Positions 30,302-38,382 of a stretch of 42,001 nt of DNA are shown piece by piece (position 1 is the stretch's first letter; every line of letters begins with the position of its first letter). The DNA comes from Sphingobium sp. YR768 (GTDB lineage Bacteria; Pseudomonadota; Alphaproteobacteria; Sphingomonadales; Sphingomonadaceae). The DNA lies in the NCBI RefSeq assembly GCF_900111125.1, contig NZ_FOGE01000037.1, positions 1-42,001 on the forward strand, given 5' to 3'. Below the pieces are notes generated by a model. It was not told the origin of the DNA. It did no database searches and worked only from the letters and a program-made list of their open reading frames with translations. The position numbers were made by a program, and so were the translations under genes.

Positions 30302-30598
30302 ATGGCTACCCGCCCCAATAACATAGTTGCATTCCCCGCAGAAGTGCTTGCCGACCAAAAGGTCCGCCAGTGCGAGCGCATGGTGAAGAAGCTCCTCGGC
30401 TGGATCGAGGATGCGGAACGATTCCCCAATGACCGAGTGTTGCAGATCCACGCCGCCACGGCCGGGCCGATGCTCGAAATGTGGAGCGACGACCTCAAGG
30501 CCGCCAAGATCAAACGCGAACTGTTGAATGCTGGCGACACCATGCGCCACGGCGGCATGATCTACCGCGCCCAGCCCAGCCAGAATGGAGCGCACTAA
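30302..30598 (+). CDS. hypothetical protein, 98 aa
   Basis: AAGGAG about 10 nt before the ATG. Helical, charged protein with a start (MATRPNNIVAFPAEVLADQK) reminiscent of small phage proteins, and RELLNAGDTMRHGGMIYRAQ near the end. It is followed by a GGCGGC/GCCGCC hairpin. No function can be assigned. Confidence 0.6.
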   Translation: MATRPNNIVAFPAEVLADQKVRQCERMVKKLLGWIEDAERFPNDRVLQIHAATAGPMLEMWSDDLKAAKIKRELLNAGDTMRHGGMIYRAQPSQNGAH

Positions 30599-30605
30599 CC
30601 TATCG

Positions 30606-30623
30606 GCGGCCTTCGCGCCGCCG
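30606..30623 (+). terminator. hairpin after the regulatory island, terminator-like
   Basis: GGCGGC-CTTCGC-GCCGCC, directly after the stop of the preceding gene. The following stretch (GCATCTTCCCCC) is pyrimidine-rich but has no long T-run, so termination efficiency is uncertain. Confidence 0.4.
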
Positions 30624-30713
30624 CATCTTCCCCCTTCCCTCCCCCGCATTTTCTGCTAAATTGCGGGCATCACCGGGAACTGAGCCGCCGCCACGGGTCG
30701 CGCGCCAATCATC

Positions 30714-30767
30714 CCTAATCCCACATCGCGAGAATGCAGCGGCAACCCCGCCTCTCGCCGGATTAGG
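30714..30767 (+). promoter_or_regulatory. structured leader of the tail-fibre gene
   Basis: CCTAATCC (30714-30721) pairs with GGATTAGG (30760-30767), and inside it CGAGA pairs with TCTCG. The 3' arm ends 2 nt before GAGG, the ribosome site of the TTG start at 30777, so folding could limit tail-fibre translation. A regulatory role is inference. Confidence 0.5.
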
Positions 30768-30776
30768 AATGAGGCA

Positions 30777-31391
30777 TTGGCCGTCGCTGACTGGAATACC
30801 GATCCAAGCCTGAACACGTCGATCGGCGGGATCAACATCGCCGAAAACTGCCCTGCGGGGAACGTCAACAACGCCATCCGTGAACTGATGGCTGAGTTTG
30901 CAGCATGGCTCGACGGCGGTTCGGGGTTTCAGCCCAGCGACGCGACGCTGTCCGCTCTCGCGGCCGTCACAACCGCCACAAATAAGCTGATCTACGCCGC
31001 CAGCGCAGATGTATTCGAAACTGCCGATTTAACGGCTTTCGCTCGCAGCATATTAGCCATGACATCCGGTTTCCAAATCGCGCAAGCAATTGGGGCGGTA
31101 TCGGTCAACTCTGCGAATCTGGCCAATCCTGGGCATCTTCGGTTCGTTATCGGGGATAAGCATTTTCAGGTCGGGTGGGGCACCTTCACTGCATCTGCTA
31201 ATGGCTATACATCAATTGCGTATAGCGCGCCATTTCCGACTGCGTCTTTTCCGGTAATGTCCGGCGTTGGCGAATTTTCTTCGACCGCGCAGGACAACAA
31301 TCCGGGCCTCAGCTCTGCCAGCACTACAGGCTTTCAGGTTTTCAACGCCAGCAACGCTGCCGCGTGCTGGTACATCGCTGTGGGCTACTGA
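30777..31391 (+). CDS. tail fibre protein
   Basis: 204 aa, TTG start with GAGG just upstream. N-terminal anchor-like motif ADWNTDPSLNTSIGGINIAE, then CPAGNVNNAIRELMAEFAAW, shared by tail-fibre N-termini in many phages. The C-terminal part is beta-rich (GYTSIAYSAPFPTASFPVMS ... ACWYIAVGY), like a gp53-type fibre tip. Ends 2 bp before the tailspike gene. Possibly binds the tail hub or the cell surface. Confidence 0.75.
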   Translation: MAVADWNTDPSLNTSIGGINIAENCPAGNVNNAIRELMAEFAAWLDGGSGFQPSDATLSALAAVTTATNKLIYAASADVFETADLTAFARSILAMTSGFQIAQAIGAVSVNSANLANPGHLRFVIGDKHFQVGWGTFTASANGYTSIAYSAPFPTASFPVMSGVGEFSSTAQDNNPGLSSASTTGFQVFNASNAAACWYIAVGY

Positions 31392-31393
31392 CC

Positions 31394-34300
31394 ATGGCGC
31401 TCATTCATATCTTCGATCTTGTGGTCAACAAGAACACCGGCGTGCCGATTCAAGGCGCTTCGGTTCGTCTGCGCTATCAGGACAGCAACCTGCCCGCGCC
31501 GATCTACTCGGATGAGTTGGGAACGCCGCTACCGAATTACGAAGCGCTCACGGATTCGACCGGCACCTACAGTTTCTATGCCGAAGCAACGAGCAAGTAT
31601 AAGCTGCAATTCTATGTCGGCGGCACGCTCTATCGTGAGTTCGAAAACTATTCGCTGCTAAACAATGTCATCACGGCGGCTGAGCAAATCAGCACGACCG
31701 ATGGCAGCAATGTCCAGACTTCGCTTGACGACAAGGCCCCCAAGGCATCCCCCGTCTTCACCGGGCCGGTCAACGTGGCCGACCGGGTGCTGGTCAACAA
31801 GACGATCAGTGGCGCAGCTCCAGCGTTCTCGGCCAACGGGGACATGGTGGCGAACAATGCCTTCCTTGTGAACGATCGCCAACTGGCGGCCGGGGCCGGG
31901 CTGGAAAATATCACCGGCATATCCTCGATCAGCTCCCAATATGTCGGGTATAGCAGCCCGCAGCGCGGCTCTGCCGTCTCCCGCACGACCAGCGTTTATG
32001 TGTTCGATACTGACCGGGGCGCAAACCCCGGATCGATGGAATTTGCGCCTGAAATCCGGGTGCTCCGCGCGCGTCCTGACCGAACGAATGGCGGGGCTAA
32101 CTGGTGGGGGATGGACAGCACGCTGGCCGGGCCGGTGGCCGCCCGCGAGCAATATATGGGCGACGTCCACCTGTTTCGGAAGCAGGCGCCCGGCGGCGGA
32201 CCTGGGCTGATCGGTGGCGTTCGCTATTATGGGTCTGTCGGCAAAATCGTTCTCGCCACCACCCTGACACAGGGCGGCGGATCGTTCGGTGCGGTCGATG
32301 AAGTCACGACTTATACGATGGACGCCGGTTTTCAGGTGGCGGGCTGGGCGGGCCCCTATGGCACGCCGAACGGCCAGCATGCCAACGCCACGCCAGCTTT
32401 CGGCGTGGGCATCGCGGTCGGCGGCTATCCGATCGCTCCATGGGTCGGTCATGATGGCTCGATCCGGTCGAAGATCACGACAGGCGTTCAGGTGCAGGAC
32501 TTCACCGGCACCGGCATGATCATCGAGAACGGCTATGACGGCTCGACGCCGCTTATAGTCCGTTCGCAAATCCTGCCTTCTACGCTGGGCTCGTTCGTCA
32601 ATGCGCAGGCATCAACGGCACGATCGACGAGTGCAGGCGGCAACCTCTTCCAGATGACGCAAGGGTTCCGGCGATATGCTGCCGGCACCGACTGGATGAG
32701 CGTCGAGCACCGGACCTTCATGGCGGTCGATAATGACATCAGCGTAGGCGCCTGGATGGCCTACCGGGGCAAGGCTGGTGCTGCGACCGAAATCCTGTTC
32801 GGGCGCGGCGCGTCCAACACGGGCGACGTAACGATCCGCTCCACCGGCGCGCTCAATCTCAACCCGATGGGCGCCGCGCCGACTGCCAAGTCAAACGGCG
32901 ATATCTGGCACTATAACAACCAGATCGTCGCACGCCTCAACGGCGCGGACATTGCCCTCGGCGCGCCCGGCGGGTTCCCAGCCTATACGAGTTTCGGCGC
33001 GAACCTGATCGCGCAGGACATCAACACGGCTGAAAACACGGTCCTCTATTATGAGGCTTCCGGTGCAGCGCGGGCGGTGCAGCGCGGTCAGGTCTGGCTG
33101 TCCGACCCGCAGTTCGGGGCGCAGGCCAACAACCCGGCGTTTGACAATGCTACCGCGATCGTGGCCGCCGCCGAAAAGGCCATGGCGCTGGACGCCGATC
33201 TTGTCATTCCGGGCGGCCAGTGGTGGACGACGCCCGCCAATATCGGCGCTGTCACCAAGACCACGAAAAAGCTGGTCATTCGCGGGCTGGTGGGCGCGGT
33301 GCTGGTCGGGATTGCCGACACCGTGGCCAACGATCTCGCGGTGCTGCGCGTCAATTGCGATACGACGATCAAGCCTGACGTGATTGTTAAAGGTTTCAAG
33401 ATCGATAACAGCCGGCGCACGTTCGCGGAGGCGCAGCCTTCCGGCACCGGTCTGACAGTCCGCGACGCCGGCACCTTCACCTTCGACCTTATGTATTTCT
33501 ATGCGGGTAAGGATTTCCGCGACAATCTCGAAGCATTCAAAGGTGACAGCGGCGTCTCCACGACGGGCTGCACCAACGTCTTTGGCAGCCGCAGTACCTT
33601 TGAAGGTCAACCCGACAAGGGTGTCTATAACAGTCTCGGCACGCATATGCGCCTTCGGGACCTCATCTTTCTGTCGTGCAACACCTGCGTCGGGATGACG
33701 CGGGCGGGCCGCCACAGCCTGGTTATCAACGGTTGCCGCGCCTATGGTTGCGGGTCCGGCTTTGGCATCTACTGGTGGGATGGGCTGGGCTATTTCGAGG
33801 AAGCGGGCACGCTTCTGGCCAGCGATATCTATTTCGAGAAGTGCGAAGGCCGCCTGCTCTTCACTCTGGGCGGCGGCACGATCAAGGCTACCGGTATCGT
33901 GGGGCGGGATTTCGGCTTTCGACCGCGTGAGGCGGGTGCAGCCACGCCGGCTTATGTGCTTCCCACGGCCCCGCAAGCATTTCGGCTGGAAGGGGCGCAT
34001 GATTGCGACATTGAATTCGACATTGCGCAAGTGGACTGGCCGGACACGAACTCCCATGCCCTTGTCAGATTGCAGGACTTCACCGATGGCGGCCAGAACA
34101 TAGCCTGCCGCAATAACAAATGGCGAGGTGTCGCGCGCAATCTCCCCAATGCGCTACGCGCGCATGAACTGAACAATACGCAGGGCTCATTCTCCGACGT
34201 CACCTATGACAATGTCTCCACGGCCAGAAATTCCGGTTATGGCGACAATGGTCTGTCGCTGAGCGCGACGGTCACGGGTTCGATGCATTTCGCCCGCACG

Positions 34301-35401
34301 CTGAGCGGCGGCCTGTCGATCTACAAGAATGGCGTTCCGCTGTCGGATTTTATCACCATGGCGCCGATAGCGGTGGGTGGCGGCGTCCTGTTCGACGCGC
34401 CGACAACCAATGAATGTCATATTTCGCGCTCGGCCACCGATGATGAGATGACGATCCATGCATCATTGATCAGCCCATACAGCTTTGTCGATGCAGCAGT
34501 TGTGACCGCGTCGGTCAGCGGTACGACGATGACTGTATCTGCGGTCACCAGCGGCGCGCTCGCGGTGGGGCAGGCGATCCGTGGCGTGAATATCGCGACC
34601 GGAACGACGATCACGGCGCTCGGGACCGGCACCGGCGGCACGGGCACCTATACGGTCGACACGTCGCAGACCGCTGCTTCGGCAGAGGTGCGGGCGATCG
34701 TCGACGGCGAAATCCGGATCGCGGGCCAGAGCTTCGTCTTGGCCACTGGCACTGGGACGATCGTACCAGACGCCGCCAGCCTCCCGCTCTCACGCGGCAT
34801 CATGACCGTGTCCGGGTCCGGCTGGGAAGTTGGCATGGTGGTGGGCGGGGCCGGCCTGCTGACTGGTACGACGATCACCGACATATTGGGCGGCGGGCAA
34901 TATCGGGTTTCCCGATCGCAGACGATTTCCTCGACCACACTGACCGGCGCGAGTGTTGTGCAGCGGAACGGCACCGGGTCGATCAGCTCAACGACGCTGA
35001 CGCTGACGGATGGTGTGTTCGCTCTTGGCCACGGAATCACGGGAGACGGCGTGACGGCCGGGACGGTCATCACCGCCGTTTTGGGCGGCGGCCAGTACAC
35101 GGTCAACAAATCACAGACCGTACCCGCTGGCACCAAATTCAGGACACTGGCCTCGGGCTTTCCATGGGCGGCCGCGCCTACTGGCGGCGGCAATGGCGAA
35201 GGGGCCGCCGGGCTCAACGCTGGCGTCACATGGCCGACCGCTTCGCGCGGCCTCTCTGCCCAAATGCCAGCAGGCCAGTTCTACGCGCGGCTGCGCTGGC
35301 TGGGGTCCAGCACGGTCGATCGCAGTATCAGCGCGCGCGACATGGATCGCACCGGCACCAATTTCCGCATGCAGTTCACGATTACCTGTCGGGCTGCGTG
35401 A
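31394..35401 (+). CDS. tailspike/large receptor-binding protein, 1335 aa
   Basis: N-terminal domain (FDLVVNKNTGVPIQGASVRL) resembles a carboxypeptidase-like beta fold. The middle contains a parallel beta-helix-like region starting around AFDNATAIVAAAEKAMALDA (pectate-lyase type spikes start this way) with repeated short strands. The last 300 residues hold three repeats with the pattern GTTIT...LGGGQYTV..SQT. A polysaccharide lyase or hydrolase activity is plausible, but no catalytic site can be named. Starts at ATG 31394, 2 bp after the fibre stop. Confidence 0.8.
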   Translation: MALIHIFDLVVNKNTGVPIQGASVRLRYQDSNLPAPIYSDELGTPLPNYEALTDSTGTYSFYAEATSKYKLQFYVGGTLYREFENYSLLNNVITAAEQISTTDGSNVQTSLDDKAPKASPVFTGPVNVADRVLVNKTISGAAPAFSANGDMVANNAFLVNDRQLAAGAGLENITGISSISSQYVGYSSPQRGSAVSRTTSVYVFDTDRGANPGSMEFAPEIRVLRARPDRTNGGANWWGMDSTLAGPVAAREQYMGDVHLFRKQAPGGGPGLIGGVRYYGSVGKIVLATTLTQGGGSFGAVDEVTTYTMDAGFQVAGWAGPYGTPNGQHANATPAFGVGIAVGGYPIAPWVGHDGSIRSKITTGVQVQDFTGTGMIIENGYDGSTPLIVRSQILPSTLGSFVNAQASTARSTSAGGNLFQMTQGFRRYAAGTDWMSVEHRTFMAVDNDISVGAWMAYRGKAGAATEILFGRGASNTGDVTIRSTGALNLNPMGAAPTAKSNGDIWHYNNQIVARLNGADIALGAPGGFPAYTSFGANLIAQDINTAENTVLYYEASGAARAVQRGQVWLSDPQFGAQANNPAFDNATAIVAAAEKAMALDADLVIPGGQWWTTPANIGAVTKTTKKLVIRGLVGAVLVGIADTVANDLAVLRVNCDTTIKPDVIVKGFKIDNSRRTFAEAQPSGTGLTVRDAGTFTFDLMYFYAGKDFRDNLEAFKGDSGVSTTGCTNVFGSRSTFEGQPDKGVYNSLGTHMRLRDLIFLSCNTCVGMTRAGRHSLVINGCRAYGCGSGFGIYWWDGLGYFEEAGTLLASDIYFEKCEGRLLFTLGGGTIKATGIVGRDFGFRPREAGAATPAYVLPTAPQAFRLEGAHDCDIEFDIAQVDWPDTNSHALVRLQDFTDGGQNIACRNNKWRGVARNLPNALRAHELNNTQGSFSDVTYDNVSTARNSGYGDNGLSLSATVTGSMHFARTLSGGLSIYKNGVPLSDFITMAPIAVGGGVLFDAPTTNECHISRSATDDEMTIHASLISPYSFVDAAVVTASVSGTTMTVSAVTSGALAVGQAIRGVNIATGTTITALGTGTGGTGTYTVDTSQTAASAEVRAIVDGEIRIAGQSFVLATGTGTIVPDAASLPLSRGIMTVSGSGWEVGMVVGGAGLLTGTTITDILGGGQYRVSRSQTISSTTLTGASVVQRNGTGSISSTTLTLTDGVFALGHGITGDGVTAGTVITAVLGGGQYTVNKSQTVPAGTKFRTLASGFPWAAAPTGGGNGEGAAGLNAGVTWPTASRGLSAQMPAGQFYARLRWLGSSTVDRSISARDMDRTGTNFRMQFTITCRAA

Positions 35402-35421
35402 TTTTTAAAAGGGAGTCAAGA

Positions 35422-35688
35422 ATGCAACCGATGATCAAGGTGGACCTGGCCGCAGCTCAGAAGGCAATGAGCCTTCTGAACATTCAGGAGATCGAAAAGA
35501 CGCTGGAGCAGGCGCGCACGCAAGAGGCGCTGAACGACATAGCGTCGGTCAAACAGGCATTCTCTCGCGCCTCCATCGTTCAGGATGAACCGCCGCTCTC
35601 GCCTGGGGCGCCGTCTCCGGAAGCGCCGGCCCCTGAACCCGCTCTTGGCCCAAACGCCCCGGAGGCGCCCGATGTTCCGGCCCGCTGA
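35422..35688 (+). CDS. hypothetical protein, 88 aa
   Basis: GGGAG 6 nt before ATG 35422. N-terminal helices (MIKVDLAAAQKAMSLLNIQE, then LEQARTQEALNDIASVKQAF) followed by a Pro/Ala-rich tail (APSPEAPAPEPALGPNAPEA). The layout of coiled coil plus Pro-rich tail is seen in small tail-associated proteins, but no role is established. Overlaps the next gene by 17 bp. Confidence 0.55.
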   Translation: MQPMIKVDLAAAQKAMSLLNIQEIEKTLEQARTQEALNDIASVKQAFSRASIVQDEPPLSPGAPSPEAPAPEPALGPNAPEAPDVPAR

Positions 35689-35809
35689 TTTCGAGACGCT
35701 GCGGACCTGCTTCGCAAGCGGTCAGATGAGCGAGGCGCAACTCAAGCAGCACTTCGCCGACAACCCGATGTTCCGGCGCTGGTGGGATCGGCGCGCCAAG
35801 GGGCGGTAA
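35672..35809 (+). CDS. small hypothetical protein, 45 aa
   Basis: GGAGG 7 nt before ATG 35672, inside the end of the previous gene. The sequence FETLRTCFASGQMSEAQLKQ followed by HFADNPMFRRWWDRR resembles a compact two-helix protein. Function unknown. Confidence 0.5.
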   Translation: MFRPADFETLRTCFASGQMSEAQLKQHFADNPMFRRWWDRRAKGR

Positions 35810-35823
35810 AAGGGAGTTAGGGC

Positions 35824-36183
35824 GTGGCCTCTGAATATATCGAACAACTCGGCGCGGTGGTCGGCCTGGGCGGTGGTGCCGGGGGCGGCTTCTTCGCGAT
35901 CAAGTGGTTCGCCGAATGGATCGCGGGCCGCCTGGACAAGCGTGAGGCCCGTCTGGACGACACGGCGGCAAAGCTGATCTCCGCCCTCGAAAAGCGCATC
36001 GAGACACTGACCGAACGGCTGGATGCGGTCGAGAAGATGCTGGCTGACTGTCAGCGGATGCACTCGAAAGCGGAGGCGGAGGTTCTGAAGCTGCGCGCCG
36101 TGGTCGAGGGCAAGGGTATCATTGACCAGAAGGCGCAGGCGATCGTCGCGGCGGACCGGCTGGCCCAAATGGGAGGTGAATGA
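35824..36183 (+). CDS. single-TM coiled-coil protein, possible inner-membrane spanin
   Basis: 119 aa, GTG start with GGGAG 7 nt upstream. One Gly-rich hydrophobic segment near the N-terminus (GAVVGLGGGAGGGFFAIKWF) and then a long charged coiled coil (LDDTAAKLISALEKRIETLT, AVEKMLADCQRMHSKAEAEV). This fits an inner-membrane anchor with a periplasmic rod, as in i-spanins, or a holin accessory. A separate lipoprotein is encoded at 37131. Confidence 0.6.
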   Translation: MASEYIEQLGAVVGLGGGAGGGFFAIKWFAEWIAGRLDKREARLDDTAAKLISALEKRIETLTERLDAVEKMLADCQRMHSKAEAEVLKLRAVVEGKGIIDQKAQAIVAADRLAQMGGE

Positions 36184-36776
36184 TGACGACGATCGAAGAC
36201 GATGCTTTCGTGCGCCTCTTTCAGGAGCGCACCGGCCTGTCGCCGGTCGATGGCTGGGCTGGCCGCGACACGATCGCGATGCTCGACAAGCTGGCGCCGC
36301 CGAAAGCGACGGCAGCGACCGGGTTGCCTGACGACTATTGGCCGATGCTCTCCAAGATCGAAAGCGGCGACCGCCCATATATCAAGGCTAGCACCTCCAG
36401 CGCGTCCGGCCTGTACCAGTTCATCAAGTCAACTTGGCTGGGTGAAGGTGGGTCGTGGGGATCTGACGGTAACGCAGCTTTCGGCGGCCTCAAGCCATCG
36501 ACCGACGAGCAGACCGCGAGAGCTAAGACGTTTACCGCCAAAAACGCGGCCTATTTGCGCGCCAAGGGTATCCCGATCAACAAGGCCTCCCTCTATGCCG
36601 CCCACTTCTTCGGCCCGGTCACGGCAGCGGCTGTCATCGGCGCCGATACCAAGGCGCGCGCTGATCTGATCGCCGGCTCAGCGGCAACCAAGGCGAACCC
36701 GTCGATCCTCCAGAATAAGACGGTCGGTGAATTTCTGTCCTGGCTGCAAAAGAAGACCGGAGATTGGGCGCGATGA
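36180..36776 (+). CDS. endolysin: PG-binding segment plus SLT-type transglycosylase
   Basis: 198 aa, ATG overlapping the previous stop (ATGA), GGGAGG upstream; a second ATG at 36183. Residues about 10-37 (VRLFQERTGLSPVDGWAGRD) look like a peptidoglycan-binding repeat. The catalytic part starts with WPMLSKIESGDRPYIKASTS: Glu61 in KIESG is the expected general acid, and SASGLYQFIKSTW is the family motif. It has no signal peptide, so it needs a holin. Confidence 0.8.
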   Translation: MMTTIEDDAFVRLFQERTGLSPVDGWAGRDTIAMLDKLAPPKATAATGLPDDYWPMLSKIESGDRPYIKASTSSASGLYQFIKSTWLGEGGSWGSDGNAAFGGLKPSTDEQTARAKTFTAKNAAYLRAKGIPINKASLYAAHFFGPVTAAAVIGADTKARADLIAGSAATKANPSILQNKTVGEFLSWLQKKTGDWAR

Positions 36777-37042
36777 ACAACCGTCACAACGTCCTGTCAT
36801 ATCTCGCTACGCTCGCCGCGATCGTCATCATGACCATCGTGGCGGCGGTCATCTGTGTGGTCGTGGAGCCAGATACCCACCTGCCCCAGATCGTGGCGGC
36901 GCTGGGCTTCATCGGTGCCGCTGTGACCGGCCTGATCGGCGTCATCGGAACCTTCAAGGCCCGCGACAATGCGGATGTCGTCAGCGAGCAACTGATTGCG
37001 AAACTGCCGCCTGCCACGTCGCCGGAGGAGACGCAGCCATGA
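36773..37042 (+). CDS. probable holin, 89 aa
   Basis: Starts at the ATGA overlap with the endolysin. Two membrane segments: LATLAAIVIMTIVAAVICVV and IVAALGFIGAAVTGLIGVIG, with a charged C-terminal tail. Size, two helices and place right after the endolysin fit a class II-type holin. Confidence 0.75.
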   Translation: MNNRHNVLSYLATLAAIVIMTIVAAVICVVVEPDTHLPQIVAALGFIGAAVTGLIGVIGTFKARDNADVVSEQLIAKLPPATSPEETQP

Positions 37043-37134
37043 CCCCCGAAGCGGCAATGGGCCTGTTCTGGCTGACCGTGGCGGTGCTGGGCTGTTGCGC
37101 CTGCATCGCGGCCAATCATCTGGTGCGTCGGTGA
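37039..37134 (+). CDS. 31-residue membrane peptide of the lysis cassette
   Basis: A very short gene: ATGA overlap with the holin at its start, GTGA overlap with the lipoprotein gene at its end. One hydrophobic stretch with several cysteines (LFWLTVAVLGCCACIAANHL). It could be a small lysis modulator; the chained overlaps are the main support. Confidence 0.5.
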   Translation: MTPEAAMGLFWLTVAVLGCCACIAANHLVRR

Positions 37135-37271
37135 TCCGGCTCCTTCCCATCCTCCTGCTGGCCGGTTGCCAGTCCCTCCCCTCCGTCGACTGCGCCAGCG
37201 CGGAGAAGGTCCGCACGGCTGCGGAATTGGCGATCAGGACGATTGATCGGGTTTGCCCGGCTGAGTTTTAG
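37131..37271 (+). CDS. small outer-membrane lipoprotein, possible o-spanin
   Basis: 46 aa, GTG start overlapping the previous stop. Signal peptide and lipobox LLLAGC (MIRLLPILLLAGCQSLPSVD), so the mature protein starts at Cys13 and is only about 34 residues, with two further Cys. Spanin partners disrupt the outer membrane in the last step of lysis. The pair with the coiled-coil gene at 35824 is inferred. The 3' end overlaps the thermonuclease gene on the other strand by 38 bp. Confidence 0.65.
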   Translation: MIRLLPILLLAGCQSLPSVDCASAEKVRTAAELAIRTIDRVCPAEF

Positions 37272-37650
37272 CGTCAGCCGCCCTGCACTTTTTCGCCAAC
37301 CGCCGGCCGTTGTCCCAAGCGCGCTTGTACACGGCCATCCCGGCCCGCAACTGCTCGCACGCCAGGTTCTTCCCGCCGCTGTAGACCTGCCCGACCGTCC
37401 GCCCATATCTGTCCCGCGTGACCGGCGAAATCACCACGTCGCCACGGATCAGCTTGGCGAGGTGCGCTTTGCTTTTCTGCGGGTCGCCGGGCGCGCAGAC
37501 GCGGCCTTTGCGGCAATGGCCGGGCATTTCTGGCGCATCGATGCCGAGGAGCCTGACGCGGCCGATCTCCGGGCATTTGAGGGTGTCACCATCCACGGCC
37601 ACGCAGGTCATCGGGATCTGGTAGATGGCCAGGAGGATGGGAAGGATCAA
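37234..37650 (-). CDS. secreted thermonuclease-like protein (SNase family)
   Basis: 138 aa from TTG 37650, which overlaps the upstream stop (TTGA). A short hydrophobic start (MILPILLAIYQIPMTCVAVD) may be a signal sequence. The SNase core follows: VDGDTLKCPEIGRVRLLGID with Arg33 and Asp38, APE with Glu41, and RDRYGRTVGQ with the second catalytic Arg. Four to five Cys suggest export. It ends inside the lipoprotein gene (convergent). Could degrade DNA of host or competing phage, or act at the envelope; role inferred. Confidence 0.78.
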   Translation of the reverse strand: MILPILLAIYQIPMTCVAVDGDTLKCPEIGRVRLLGIDAPEMPGHCRKGRVCAPGDPQKSKAHLAKLIRGDVVISPVTRDRYGRTVGQVYSGGKNLACEQLRAGMAVYKRAWDNGRRLAKKCRAADAKTQPGKPDQSS

Positions 37651-37874
37651 AACGCAGGATCTCCAGCTTGGTGACAACGATGCGGCTCGACGCGCCGGCC
37701 GCATTTGCAGATGTATTCGGTGGCGCTGGCGATCGTTTCGGCTTCAAAGCGGGCAAACAATTGCAGGCCGGTCACCGCATCCCATTCGCCAGCAATTATC
37801 CGCCGCCGATCAAACGCTGGTGGATTGAATAACTCGACATAGGCCTCTCTCGCCCTCTGGCTCACCTCAACCAT
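37647..37874 (-). CDS. hypothetical protein with C-x-C motif, 75 aa
   Basis: Begins MVEVSQRAREAYVELFNPPA. C-terminal part YICKCGRRVEPHRCHQAGDP holds three Cys and two His that may bind a metal ion. Its stop overlaps the thermonuclease start (TTGA). Overlaps the upstream gene by 8 bp. Not identified. Confidence 0.6.
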   Translation of the reverse strand: MVEVSQRAREAYVELFNPPAFDRRRIIAGEWDAVTGLQLFARFEAETIASATEYICKCGRRVEPHRCHQAGDPAF

Positions 37875-38124
37875 TGCTTGCTCCCTTCATGAGGATGGCG
37901 CGGACGGCGAGGCCGAGAGGGGTCAGGGGCCAGACGATCGCTGTTTGCGGAGAAAACATAGTGCCGCGCCCGTCCGTGTTGCGCCGACACAGGCCGCGAT
38001 TGTAAAGCGCTTCAACCGTGCGCATCGACGCCCATCGGTATGAGCATTTACCGGCGTTCGGATGAAGCAACGCCTTTTTCTGCGCCTCACTCAGCCCCGC
38101 CGCTATGCGTTCTGGGTCGGTCAT
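37867..38124 (-). CDS. hypothetical protein, 85 aa
   Basis: Starts at ATG 38124 (MTDPERIAAGLSEAQKKALL), AAGGA about 10 nt upstream. Its ATG overlaps the stop of the gene split by the insertion sequence (ATGA). The middle (RTVEALYNRGLCRRNTDGRG, then VWPLTPLGLAVRAIL) resembles a winged-helix-like phage protein that recurs in early operons of alphaproteobacterial phages. Function unknown. Confidence 0.65.
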   Translation of the reverse strand: MTDPERIAAGLSEAQKKALLHPNAGKCSYRWASMRTVEALYNRGLCRRNTDGRGTMFSPQTAIVWPLTPLGLAVRAILMKGASNG

Positions 38125-38269
38125 CGATCCGCGTCCTTCATCATGCTCAACATCTTGTTTTCGAGCCGCCATCTCGCGCATTTTCGCCAGTCACCGCATC
38201 GGTGGCACCAATGCATCCATTTGCCCAATTTCCCATTCCACAGAAAATTGGTGACAGGGTGATTTAAGC
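38121..38269 (-). pseudogene. 3' part of a 58-codon gene split by the insertion sequence
   Basis: Removing 38270-40682 and one target copy joins this segment to 40683-40718 and restores one frame of 58 codons. It begins MGIFRAVWCRLNHPV and contains WMHWCHRCGDWRKCARW with Cys and His in a zinc-ribbon-like spacing. Its stop overlaps the next start (ATGA) and its ATG shares a base with the stop of the gene upstream (TGATG). The element entered after codon 12. Without it, the operon is an unbroken chain of coupled genes. Confidence 0.85.
38262..38269. repeat. target-site duplication, left copy
   Basis: ATTTAAGC, exact copy of 40683-40690. An 8-bp duplication is usual for ISL3-family elements. 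Confidence 0.88.
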
Positions 38270-38305
38270 GGTTCTCCGGCATTTCGGGTTGATGCGACGG
38301 TTGTG

Positions 38306-38371
38306 TTGATGGGAGGGACGACCGGAAGGGGCTTACCCAAATAGCCCAAGGGAGGGCGTCCCTTCCATCAA
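38306..38371. repeat. long hairpin inside the left end of the element
   Basis: TTGATGGGAGGGACG (38306-38320) and CGTCCCTTCCATCAA (38357-38371) form a 15-bp stem with one mismatch or wobble; a shorter GGGCT/AGCCC stem lies inside. It sits between the left inverted repeat and the stop of the PAPS-reductase gene, where it could shield the element from transcription or serve as a terminator. No T-run is seen. Confidence 0.65.
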
Positions 38372-38382
38372 CTAGGCACTGG

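Noticed and set aside
31394..35401. Diversity-generating retroelement target in the tailspike
   Set aside because: No reverse transcriptase gene and no template/variable repeat pair were seen in the window.
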